Shown: positions 1 through 11,022 of the stretch, one piece after another
How the letters are laid out: each line of letters begins with the position of its first letter
Position numbering within the stretch: position 1 is the first letter of the stretch
Assembly: GCA_036518955.1 (NCBI GenBank)
Contig: DATDMG010000421.1
Coordinates: forward strand, 1 to 11,832
Direction: 5' to 3'
From: DATDMG01 sp036518955
GTDB taxonomy: Bacteria; Actinomycetota; Actinomycetes; Actinomycetales; Kineosporiaceae
DNA length: 11,832 nucleotides
Position numbers and translations under genes: made by a program
The notes under the pieces: model-generated
Seen by the model: only the letters and a program-made list of their open reading frames with translations
Told to the model about the DNA's origin: nothing
The model's database searches: none

Positions 1-68
1 GCGCGCGGCCGCGGCCGCCGCGGCGTCCGACGCGGCCCGGCCCGGCCCGGCGCCCCCGGCGACCCGGG

Positions 69-72
<4 letters not shown>
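1..72 (-). CDS. 5' end of a gene translationally coupled to ileS (partial; folC is a positional guess)
   Basis: A GTG at 72-70 overlaps the ileS stop codon in a GTGA arrangement, and a GGAG ribosome binding site at 80-77 lies five bases upstream of it, inside the last ileS codons. From that GTG the frame stays open for 24 codons to the window edge. It reads M-T-R-V followed by an Ala/Gly/Pro/Arg-rich stretch that looks like a disordered N-terminal tail. The overlap and the well-placed ribosome binding site suggest translational coupling in an operon with ileS. No diagnostic domain is visible. In many actinomycetes folC (folylpolyglutamate synthase) follows the synthetase in a clpX-valS-folC-ndk neighbourhood, so folC is a reasonable positional guess and nothing more. 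The stretch could also be non-coding, since GC-rich DNA often stays open by chance over 70 bases. Confidence 0.45.
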
Positions 73-3308
<3,236 letters not shown>

Positions 3309-3558
3309 TGCGGTCTCCTCGTCGTCCTGCTCGCTGCGGCGACCGTACCTGGTGGCACGGACAAACCTCCGCGAGGACGACGCCACCTGGGCCGGCGCGG
3401 CCCGGCAGCACCGCGGTACCACCTCGCTTGCCACCCCGCCGGAGCGGCGCGACCACTCGTTCACAGCTGTGACGGGCCTACCCGTCCGGTTCTACTGAGG
3501 CCGGCCTCGCGCGACCGGCCCGTTCTTCCGGAGGCTCGCCGGTGATGGCCGGGTCGAC
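3309..3558 (-). promoter_or_regulatory. T-box riboswitch (tRNA-Ile sensing, translational type) leading ileS
   Basis: The leader contains the T-box core AGGTGGTACCGCGG at 3424-3411, whose TGGT bulge (3421-3418) pairs with the ACCA end of uncharged tRNA. Upstream, CCGG-CCATCA-CCGG (about 3552-3539) forms a very short stem I whose loop exposes the isoleucine codon ATC at 3546-3544. It is followed by GGAAGAACGGG and CAGTAGAACCGGACGGG, segments I recall as conserved in actinobacterial ileS leaders. No U-tract terminator is visible. Instead GTCGTCCT (3381-3374) can pair over eight bases with AGGACGAC (3328-3321), immediately before the GAGGAG ribosome binding site, and the shifted TCCTCG can pair with CGAGGA, which contains that site. 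This supports control of translation initiation, as reported for actinobacterial ileS T-boxes. Uncharged tRNA-Ile should free the ribosome binding site. The exact folded boundaries are inferred. Confidence 0.93.
3315..3320 (-). promoter_or_regulatory. ileS ribosome binding site GAGGAG
   Basis: GAGGAG lies six bases upstream of the GTG at 3308 and decides that start over the in-frame upstream codons. It is also the element the T-box leader would have to hide, because a CCTC-containing segment at about 3374-3381 can pair with it or with the bases next to it. Confidence 0.8.
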
Positions 3559-3571
3559 GCCTGTGCCGTCC

Positions 3572-3577
3572 ACGATA
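3572..3577 (-). promoter_or_regulatory. candidate -10 element (TATCGT) for the ileS leader transcript
   Basis: TATCGT fits the actinobacterial TANNNT -10 pattern. It places the transcription start near the A at 3564, a few bases before the short stem I of the T-box, which is where a leader of this class should begin. The -35 region seventeen bases further up (TCGTGG) is poor, so the call rests on position and the -10 alone. Confidence 0.4.
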
Positions 3578-3694
3578 CCGGCCGCGCACCCGGGCCACGA
3601 CGGGGTTGCCGCGGCCCTCGAGCCGGCGCGAGCGGCCGCTGCGGGCCCTCGTCACGGACGGGGTGCCGGACCGGGTACGGCGTGCGGAACACCT

Positions 3695-3711
3695 GGGTAA
3701 CCTGGATACCC
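3695..3711. promoter_or_regulatory. candidate LacI-type operator (GGGTA-N7-TACCC)
   Basis: A perfect five-base inverted repeat, GGGTA at 3695-3699 and TACCC at 3707-3711, ends 16 bases before the ATG of the lacI-family gene. It brackets a possible -10 hexamer TAACCT at 3698-3703. ACCTGG also occurs twice as a direct repeat (3691-3696 and 3700-3705). The position would suit autoregulation, which is common in this family. The arms are short and the central spacing is not the usual LacI half-site geometry, so this is a candidate only. Confidence 0.3.
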
Positions 3712-3727
3712 GCGAGAGGATGCAGCC

Positions 3728-4747
3728 ATGAGCAGGCCCCCCACCCTGGCCGACGTGGCGCGTGTGGCCGGGGTATCACTCGCTACGGCGTCGCGGGTGC
3801 TCAACAGCCGGGCACGGCCCGTCGGTGAACCGTACCGGAGCAAGGTCCTGGCCGCCGCCCGCAGCCTGGGCTACGCGCCCAACACGCTCGCCCAGGCCGT
3901 CGCACGCGGCAGCAGCAACGTGCTCGGGCTGATCGTTCACGACGTCACCGACCCGTACTTCGGGGCGATCACCGACGGGGTGACGCAGGCGGCCGAGCAG
4001 TCCGGGCTGGTCGTCGTCCTCGCCGTCACCCGCCGGGACCCGGAACGGGAACTGGACTACCTGATGGTGCTGCGCGGGCAGCGCGCCCGAGCAGTGATCC
4101 TGGCCGGTTCCCGGACGACCAGCGCCGAGGCCAATGCCCGGCTGGCGACGGAGCTCGAGGCGTTCCAGGCCACCGGTGGCGCCGCTGCCGCGATCGCCCA
4201 GAACGGGCTCGGCATCCACACCGTGGTGCCCCTGAACCGGGCCGGCGCGCACGACCTGGCGCTGGCGCTGCACGGCCTCGGGCACCGCCGGTTCGCCGTG
4301 CTCGCCGGACCCCAGGACCTGGTGACGGCCCTGGAGCGACTGACCGGGTTTCTCCACGGGCTGGAGTCGGCGGGGATCGATCCGGGCGAGGTGCGCGTCA
4401 TCCCGGGGGCCTTCACCCGGGACGGCGGCGTCGAGGCGGCGCGGGCGCTGCTCGCCGAGGGGAAGCCGGTGACCTGCGTGTTCGCGGTCAACGACGTGAT
4501 GGCGGTCGGGGCCATGTCCGAGTTCCGCCGGTCCGGGGTGGCGATCCCCGGCGACCTGTCGATCGCGGGATTCGACGACATCGACACCCTGCAGGACGTC
4601 GCGCCCCGGCTCACCAGCGTGCGCCTGCCGCTGGAGGAGATGGGCGCCCAGGCCGCCCGACTCGCCCTCAGCCGCGCCGAGGGAGCGCCGACAGTGGTCA
4701 GGTTCCCGGGCGACGTCCGGCTGCGCCAGAGCGTGCGGCGCCTCTGA
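3728..4747 (+). CDS. LacI-family transcriptional regulator
   Basis: A 339-residue DNA-binding regulator of the usual LacI/GalR length. The N-terminal helix-turn-helix is clear: TLADVARVAGVSLATASRVLN at about residues 5-25, then a hinge region ending in GYAPNTLAQAVARG. A periplasmic-binding-protein-like sensor core follows from about residue 60 (NVLGLIVHDVTDPYFGAITDGV). It includes GHRRFAVLAGP, the FAVNDVMAVGAM segment, the IAGFDDID motif and a LTSVRLPLEEMG segment near the C-terminus. The ATG is supported by AGAGGA at 3715-3720. The gene diverges from ileS and is followed 421 bases later by the MFS gene on the same strand. The sensor core predicts a small-molecule effector, often a sugar in this family, but the ligand cannot be read from the sequence. 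The likely targets are its own promoter and possibly the MFS gene. Confidence 0.95.
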   Translation: MSRPPTLADVARVAGVSLATASRVLNSRARPVGEPYRSKVLAAARSLGYAPNTLAQAVARGSSNVLGLIVHDVTDPYFGAITDGVTQAAEQSGLVVVLAVTRRDPERELDYLMVLRGQRARAVILAGSRTTSAEANARLATELEAFQATGGAAAAIAQNGLGIHTVVPLNRAGAHDLALALHGLGHRRFAVLAGPQDLVTALERLTGFLHGLESAGIDPGEVRVIPGAFTRDGGVEAARALLAEGKPVTCVFAVNDVMAVGAMSEFRRSGVAIPGDLSIAGFDDIDTLQDVAPRLTSVRLPLEEMGAQAARLALSRAEGAPTVVRFPGDVRLRQSVRRL

Positions 4748-4749
4748 GC

Positions 4750-4773
4750 CCGGACCGGGCCGTCGCGGTCCGG
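4750..4773 (+). terminator. candidate intrinsic terminator after the lacI-family gene
   Basis: CCGGACCG at 4750-4757 and CGGTCCGG at 4766-4773 form a perfect eight-base stem with an eight-base loop, starting three bases after the TGA. There is no T-run after it, which is common for actinobacterial terminators. A stem this close to the stop suggests that the regulator and the MFS gene are transcribed separately. Confidence 0.5.
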
Positions 4774-5089
4774 CGCAGCACGCCACCGAGCAGGGTCAGC
4801 CCCGACGGCGCGGTGAACCCCACGGCCGACTCCCCCCGACCCGCTCCAGCCGGACACCCTGGACAGCTCACGTATCGTCAAGGCAGTCATAAGAATACGT
4901 CGTGAAACTCGCAGGAGAATCTCTACGCAATCCCAACGACGACCAGGTGCCCGCCGCAGGGCATTCGCATCACTATTCGCGCGGGCAGCTCGAAGATCCG
5001 CGCACGTTTGCCATGAGGCCGCCGGTCGAGGCAGTGACCTGCACCAACCGCCGCAGAATCCCCTTCGGACGCGCGGCGGGAGCGCTCCC
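4774..5089. other. long intergenic region with no convincing gene
   Basis: The 421-base gap between the lacI-family gene and the MFS gene is less GC-rich than its surroundings, mainly from about 4870 to 5010. It holds one copy of the GGAGA(A/T)TCTC dyad (listed separately) and a short inverted repeat, ACGTAT at 4870-4875 with ATACGT at 4895-4900. A 63-codon open frame from the GTG at 4902 has no ribosome binding site and no recognisable protein character, so I do not call it. The remainder shows nothing I can assign. It is probably a regulatory region or the remnant of something lost. Confidence 0.4.
4914..4923. repeat. upstream copy of the dyad GGAGA(A/T)TCTC
   Basis: GGAGAATCTC contains GAGA-A-TCTC, a perfect dyad around one central base. 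It matches the copy at 5104-5113 in nine of ten bases, differing only at the central A/T, and the match extends to 11 of 13 when three upstream bases are included. Two matching dyads 190 bases apart look like paired operators, which could allow looping. Confidence 0.4.
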
Positions 5090-5119
5090 TTGACAGCCCT
5101 GAAGGAGATTCTCAAAGAT
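5090..5119 (+). promoter_or_regulatory. candidate promoter upstream of the MFS gene (TTGACA, 18-base spacer, AAAGAT)
   Basis: TTGACA at 5090-5095 is a perfect -35 consensus. With an 18-base spacer it faces AAAGAT at 5114-5119, which keeps the important A2 and T6 of the -10 box. Transcription would start near 5126 and leave an untranslated leader of about 43 bases, although no ribosome binding site is seen before the GTG at 5169. The downstream dyad copy sits in the spacer of this promoter. Confidence 0.4.
5104..5113. promoter_or_regulatory. candidate operator: dyad GGAGATTCTC in the promoter spacer
   Basis: GAGA-T-TCTC is a single-centre dyad lying between the candidate -35 (5090-5095) and -10 (5114-5119) of the MFS promoter. 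Spacer positions are typical for repressor operators. The near-identical copy at 4914-4923 strengthens the case. Which protein binds is unknown: the neighbouring LacI-family regulator is one possibility, but a nine-base A-centred dyad is not a classical LacI site. Confidence 0.4.
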
Positions 5120-5156
5120 TTTCCGACGGCGGCCCACGAACGGACGCCTTGCCGTC

Positions 5157-5162
5157 TAGCCT
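5157..5162 (+). promoter_or_regulatory. candidate -10 (TAGCCT) for a leaderless MFS transcript
   Basis: TAGCCT fits TANNNT and ends six bases before the GTG at 5169, the distance expected when transcription starts on the first base of the start codon. The gene has no ribosome binding site, which agrees with leaderless translation, a common mode in actinobacteria. No good -35 accompanies it. It competes with, or adds to, the TTGACA promoter further upstream. Confidence 0.4.
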
Positions 5163-5168
5163 GACCGG

Positions 5169-6383
5169 GTGCATCACCGACGTAACCCAGCGCACGCAAT
5201 CCGCACCGGCGCCCTGTACGCCGGCGGGTTCCTGGGTCCGTTCGGTGGCGCGATGGCCGCACCGATGCTGCCGGAGCTCAGCGCCGGGCTCGACACCTCG
5301 CTGAGCCGGGCGTCCTGGGCGGTGACCGCATACATGATCCCCTTTGCGGTCATCATGCTGGTCTCCGGCACGCTCGGCGAGCGTTGGGGGCGGGCCCGCA
5401 CCATGCAGTGGGCCTACGTCGGCTACGCGATCGGCTCGCTCGCCTGCGCCATGGCACCGTCCCTCGGCCTGTTCCTGGCCGCCCGGGGGCTGCAGGGTGC
5501 GGCCAATGCCTTCACCTCGCCGCTGCTGGTGGCAGCGATCTCGGACGCCGTGCCGCCTCGCCTGCTCGGCCGGGCCCTCGGCGTCTTCGGCAGCCTGCAG
5601 GCGGCCGGGCAGGCCTTCGCCCCGCTCGTCGGCGGTGCCGCGGCTGCGGTGGACTACCGGCTGGCGTTCGTCGCCAGCGCGCTCGCGGCGTCCACGCTCG
5701 CCATCACCGCGCCGTCCGACTCCCCGGTGCCCCACCGCCCCGGCCCCGTCGGTGCCCCCCGCAGCCACTGGCGCGCCCTGGCGAACCGCCGTGTCGCGGT
5801 CAGCTGTGCCGTCGCGTTCTGCCTCTATCTGGCCACCACCGGACTGCAGCTCCTGGTGGCCCTGCGCGCGGGCGACCGGTTCGGACTCGGCCCGGACGTA
5901 CGCGGCCTGGTCATCGCCGCGTTCGGCACCGCGGGCCTGGTCACCGCCCCGCGGATGGGCCGGCTGGCGGACCGGTTCGGGATCCGGCCGTTCGGGATCA
6001 CGGTCCTGATCGGCTTCGGCGGATGCGTCCTGGTCAGCGGGGTGGTGCCCACGCTCTGGCTGCTGGTGGCACTGGTGGCGGGCGCAGGCGTGACGTCGAC
6101 GGCGTCCCGGGTGACGGTCAACGCCCTCGCCGTCCGGAGCACGCCCACCAACCGGGGTGGCGCGATGTCCCTGACCCAGGCGGGGCAGTTCCTCGGGTCG
6201 GCACTCGCACCGCTCGTCCTGCTGCCCGCCTCCACGGCCGGGTCGGTGGCGGGCTTCACCGTCGCAGCGGCCGCGATGATCCCGGCAACGCTGGTGCTCG
6301 CCGTCGCCGGCGAGGACCCGGTGACGACGGCCGGGGCGGCGCTCGGCGAGCGCCGTCAGCGTCGCACCCTTGCCCGCCACTAG
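5169..6383 (+). CDS. MFS transporter, DHA1-like drug/metabolite exporter
   Basis: A 404-residue inner-membrane protein of twelve-segment MFS size, dominated by Ala/Gly/Leu/Val-rich hydrophobic stretches. The family motif A is visible in the loop after the second segment (GTLGERWGRART, about residues 70-81), and a weaker copy appears in the second half (PRMGRLADRFGIRP). GSLQAAGQAFAPLVGG around residue 140 resembles motif C of proton-coupled antiporters, which favours export. The GTG at 5169 is the first possible start after an in-frame TAG at 5157-5159; the next ATG would cut into the first membrane segment. The gene follows the LacI-family gene on the same strand and converges with valS, 36 bases from its 3' end. 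The substrate is unknown. A sugar or metabolite facilitator is possible, given the LacI neighbour. Confidence 0.9.
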   Translation: MHHRRNPAHAIRTGALYAGGFLGPFGGAMAAPMLPELSAGLDTSLSRASWAVTAYMIPFAVIMLVSGTLGERWGRARTMQWAYVGYAIGSLACAMAPSLGLFLAARGLQGAANAFTSPLLVAAISDAVPPRLLGRALGVFGSLQAAGQAFAPLVGGAAAAVDYRLAFVASALAASTLAITAPSDSPVPHRPGPVGAPRSHWRALANRRVAVSCAVAFCLYLATTGLQLLVALRAGDRFGLGPDVRGLVIAAFGTAGLVTAPRMGRLADRFGIRPFGITVLIGFGGCVLVSGVVPTLWLLVALVAGAGVTSTASRVTVNALAVRSTPTNRGGAMSLTQAGQFLGSALAPLVLLPASTAGSVAGFTVAAAAMIPATLVLAVAGEDPVTTAGAALGERRQRRTLARH

Positions 6384-6419
6384 CCACCAGCCCCGCCCCA
6401 GCAGCGTGGTCACGAGGGG

Positions 6420-6439
<20 letters not shown>
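6368..6439. terminator. candidate bidirectional terminator shared by the MFS and valS genes
   Basis: TGCCCGCCAC at 6371-6380 and GTGGCGGGCA at 6427-6436 are perfect inverted repeats. With one wobble pair the stem extends to 13 bases (6368-6380 with 6427-6439). The arms are the last coding bases of the two convergent genes. The 46-base loop holds a further CCCC/GGGG pairing (6396-6399 with 6416-6419). A symmetric stem between convergent stops can serve both strands. There is no T-run, and the large loop makes the call moderate. Confidence 0.45.
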
Positions 6440-9104
<2,665 letters not shown>

Positions 9105-9110
9105 GGCGAA

Positions 9111-9116
9111 ATCCTA
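9111..9116 (-). promoter_or_regulatory. candidate -10 (TAGGAT) giving a leaderless valS transcript
   Basis: TAGGAT fits TANNNT and is followed by six bases and then the ATG, so transcription would start at or next to the A of the start codon. The same geometry is seen before the MFS gene. The AGGA inside it could instead act as a ribosome binding site seven bases from the ATG, and the sequence alone does not decide between the two. No clear -35 is present. Confidence 0.45.
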
Positions 9117-9243
9117 GGGACGTCGAAGGGCCCGGCCGATCGTGCGAGCGGCGCACCACCGGAGCGGGAAAGGCGGGTCATCGTCAGGGGGCCTCTGCAG
9201 CGACAGCTGCGATGTCGACGGCGGGTGGGCGGACGGCGCGGCC

Positions 9244-9262
9244 GACCGCCGGAGCGGCGGTC
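9244..9262 (-). terminator. candidate stem-loop downstream of the unknown gene
   Basis: GACCGCC at 9244-9250 and GGCGGTC at 9256-9262 make a perfect seven-base stem with a five-base loop. On the minus strand it lies about 120 bases past the stop of the unknown gene and before the valS start. It has no T-run. It could end the upstream transcript or be a structured leader of a longer valS message. Confidence 0.3.
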
Positions 9263-9323
9263 AGCCGCAGGCTACTCGCCGGCCAGGGGCGTGCGTCGAC
9301 ATGGTCCCAGAGTACGGCATGGG

Positions 9324-9344
9324 GAGCCGCCGGCAGACCGGCTC
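9324..9344 (-). terminator. candidate stem-loop just after the unknown gene
   Basis: GAGCCG at 9324-9329 and CGGCTC at 9339-9344 form a six-base stem starting 36 bases past the stop of the unknown gene. An alternative five-base register (GCCGG with CCGGC) uses part of the same sequence. No T-run follows, so this is a weak terminator call. Confidence 0.3.
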
Positions 9345-9380
9345 AAGACCCGCTCACCCGGCCCGCCGGGGCGGGAGGCG

Positions 9381-10850
9381 TCAGTACGCCCGGGGCCGGG
9401 TCCACGACGCCGGCCAGTCCTCCAGATCGACCGCCGCGACCTCGGCGCCGGGATCACCCACGAGCAGGGTGTACATGGGCTCCGCCGGGTAGTCGTTCGC
9501 CCGGATGCGCAGCTTGCGCCCGCGGAACGGCATCTCGTAGAGGATGACGTCGTTCCCGTCGCACCGCGCGTCCGCCGAATGCCACCACATCGGCAGCAGG
9601 AGCAACTCACGGGCCTCGTCGACCGCGGGCCCGGTGCGTGGGATCTGGTACGGCACCTCCAGCGCGACCGGCGCGGGCTGCGGCCCCGGGTCGGCCTCCT
9701 CGTGGACGCCGCCCAGGTGGATCAGGACCTGTGTCGGACGGCGCCCCTCGCCGGAGCGCGCGGCCACCGACAGCACGCATGCGGCCGCGGCACCGAGGGT
9801 CCAGCGCTGGACGAGCAGGTCGCCGTCCGGCTCGGGGTCACCCAGCGACGCCCCGGCCCGCTCCGGCGCCCGCTGCCCCAACTGCGCCACCGCCTGTGCG
9901 GCCATCCGCAGCACCACCCGGTCGGGGATCGCCGCGGGCACGGTCCCGGCGACCGCGAGGCCCCCGCCTCCGGTCGGCTCCGGCGTCCAGGCGAAGCCGG
10001 GCACCGGGGACGCCGTCTCGAGCGGTTCGAGCAGAAGTTCGCGCGTCAGGTGCTCGCGGTAGGAGTCCAGGTAGTCCTGCAGCGGGATCGGCGGCGCCAC
10101 CACCGGATTCGTGGCGGCCGGGCCCGGGCCGCCGTCCGTGGTCCGGACCGCCGCGGCCGCCTCCTCCACGACGGCGTCGACGGCCGCGGCGCGCTCGGCG
10201 GCCCGCTGGTCCCGCCTGCGCTGCCGGCGCGGACCGAGCGGCTCCTCCTGGTGCTGGGGCGCCTCGGTCACCCGCGGCAGCATCAAGCTCATCTGGCAGG
10301 GTCCGCCGCCCTCCGGCGTCAGGTGGACGACCTGCAGCGAGTAGGCGCTGGACCGGACGGCGATGAGGTGGCGGATCGCGAACCACCCGATGACGGCCCG
10401 GCCGGTGCGGGTGAGGGTGCCGGCTGCGGCGTACGGCTGCAGCACCTGCTGGAGCCGGGGAAGGGCCTGGTCGGCAGGGAAGGGCGTGGTGAACATCCGC
10501 ACGTGCGCGTCGCCCGCGGCGTCCGGGTGTGCCTGGACGACGACGCCCTCCACCGTCGCCTGGGTGAGCCGGCAGAGGGCGTCGAAGGTCTCCTCCCGGC
10601 CGAGCCCCTGCAGCGGGTCGGACCGGCCGCGCATCCGACGGACGAGCATCCCGACGTGGACCCACGTGGTGAGGCCCCCGCGGAGCACTCCGGCGGTCGC
10701 TCGTTGCAGCACGGTGCCCGCCCGCGCAGCCTCCACGGTGGTGAAGGCACGGGCGAGGGCTCCCTCCCCGGGATACCGAAGGTAGAGCTCGATGGCGTCC
10801 GACCGCGCGTCGGGTTGCGAGGCGATGGACACCCAGCAAGCATGCCTCAC
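9381..10850 (-). CDS. unrecognised protein between clpX and valS
   Basis: I do not recognise this 489-residue protein. Coding character is good: a sampled stretch uses G or C at 16 of 20 third positions, and the frame runs 1.47 kb without a stop. It appears to have two parts. An N-terminal part (about 1-195) opens with IELYLRYPGEGALARAF and alternates helices with hydrophobic strands such as YSLQVVHLTPEGGGPCQMSLMLP. A basic, Arg/Gln/Ala-rich linker (about 198-235) follows. The C-terminal part (about 250-489) contains RELLLEPLE, VLIHLGGVHEEAD and a Trp-rich end with LLLPMWWHSAD, RGRKLRIRANDYPAEPMYTLLVGDPG and a final WPASW. There is no signal peptide or membrane segment, so it is probably cytoplasmic. 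GTG at 10850 and GTG at 10832 are both possible starts, and neither has a well-spaced ribosome binding site. It shares the strand of clpX and valS and may be a lineage-specific insertion in that pair. Confidence 0.8.
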   Translation of the reverse strand: MRHACWVSIASQPDARSDAIELYLRYPGEGALARAFTTVEAARAGTVLQRATAGVLRGGLTTWVHVGMLVRRMRGRSDPLQGLGREETFDALCRLTQATVEGVVVQAHPDAAGDAHVRMFTTPFPADQALPRLQQVLQPYAAAGTLTRTGRAVIGWFAIRHLIAVRSSAYSLQVVHLTPEGGGPCQMSLMLPRVTEAPQHQEEPLGPRRQRRRDQRAAERAAAVDAVVEEAAAAVRTTDGGPGPAATNPVVAPPIPLQDYLDSYREHLTRELLLEPLETASPVPGFAWTPEPTGGGGLAVAGTVPAAIPDRVVLRMAAQAVAQLGQRAPERAGASLGDPEPDGDLLVQRWTLGAAAACVLSVAARSGEGRRPTQVLIHLGGVHEEADPGPQPAPVALEVPYQIPRTGPAVDEARELLLLPMWWHSADARCDGNDVILYEMPFRGRKLRIRANDYPAEPMYTLLVGDPGAEVAAVDLEDWPASWTRPRAY

Positions 10851-10871
10851 CAGGCACGGGCCTGCACTGGT

Positions 10872-10919
10872 CCCGCCATATCCTTGACGTTCCGTATGCC
10901 GTTCGGGGGATATGTCGGG
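10872..10919. repeat. 12-base inverted repeat upstream of the unknown gene
   Basis: CCCGCCATATCC at 10872-10883 and GGATATGTCGGG at 10908-10919 pair at 11 of 12 positions across a 24-base spacer. The repeat lies between the clpX stop and the start of the unknown gene, with the near arm 22 bases before the GTG at 10850. As DNA it could be an operator with two half-sites; as RNA it would form a stem with a large loop at the clpX 3' end. There is no T-run. The AT-rich ATAT centre in each arm stands out against the local GC content. Confidence 0.45.
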
Positions 10920-10954
10920 TCAAGCCGCACGCCATCGGCCCGTGCCCGCCGCGC

Positions 10955-10972
10955 CGGGCCGTCACCGGCCCG
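10955..10972 (-). terminator. candidate clpX terminator with GUGA tetraloop
   Basis: CGGGCCG at 10955-10961 and CGGCCCG at 10966-10972 form a perfect seven-base all-G/C stem. Read on the minus strand the loop is GTGA, a stable GNRA-type tetraloop. It starts about 50 bases past the clpX stop. No T-run follows, so termination is plausible but not certain; an RNA-stabilising 3' structure is the alternative. Confidence 0.4.
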
Positions 10973-11022
10973 CCGACCGGAGCCGCCGATGATGATCCAC
11001 GGCAAGCGCGGGCGCGGGCGCC

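Noticed and set aside
3309..3464. N-terminal extension of IleS by 52 residues
   Set aside because: The extension would be translated from within the T-box core and has no ribosome binding site. The GTG at 3308 has one, and the conserved protein begins after it.
3461..3472. Perfect 12-base palindrome TCACAGCTGTGA
   Set aside because: It looks like a regulator site, but it lies inside the T-box leader where the flanking GTCACAGC and GTGAACGAG segments belong to the conserved RNA, so RNA structure explains it better.
4902..5093. A 63-codon frame in the gap before the MFS gene
   Set aside because: GTG start without a ribosome binding site, no protein-like pattern, and it overlaps both the candidate operator copy and the promoter region.
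4057..6413. Minus-strand open frames opposite the LacI-family and MFS genes, including one crossing the intergenic gap
   Set aside because: Compositionally they are shadows of the plus-strand genes. A short stretch near 4780-4840 reads somewhat protein-like on the minus strand but has no identifiable start or family.
9117..9380. A second T-box ahead of valS
   Set aside because: No GGTGGTACC-like core or specifier hairpin could be found on the minus strand in this gap.
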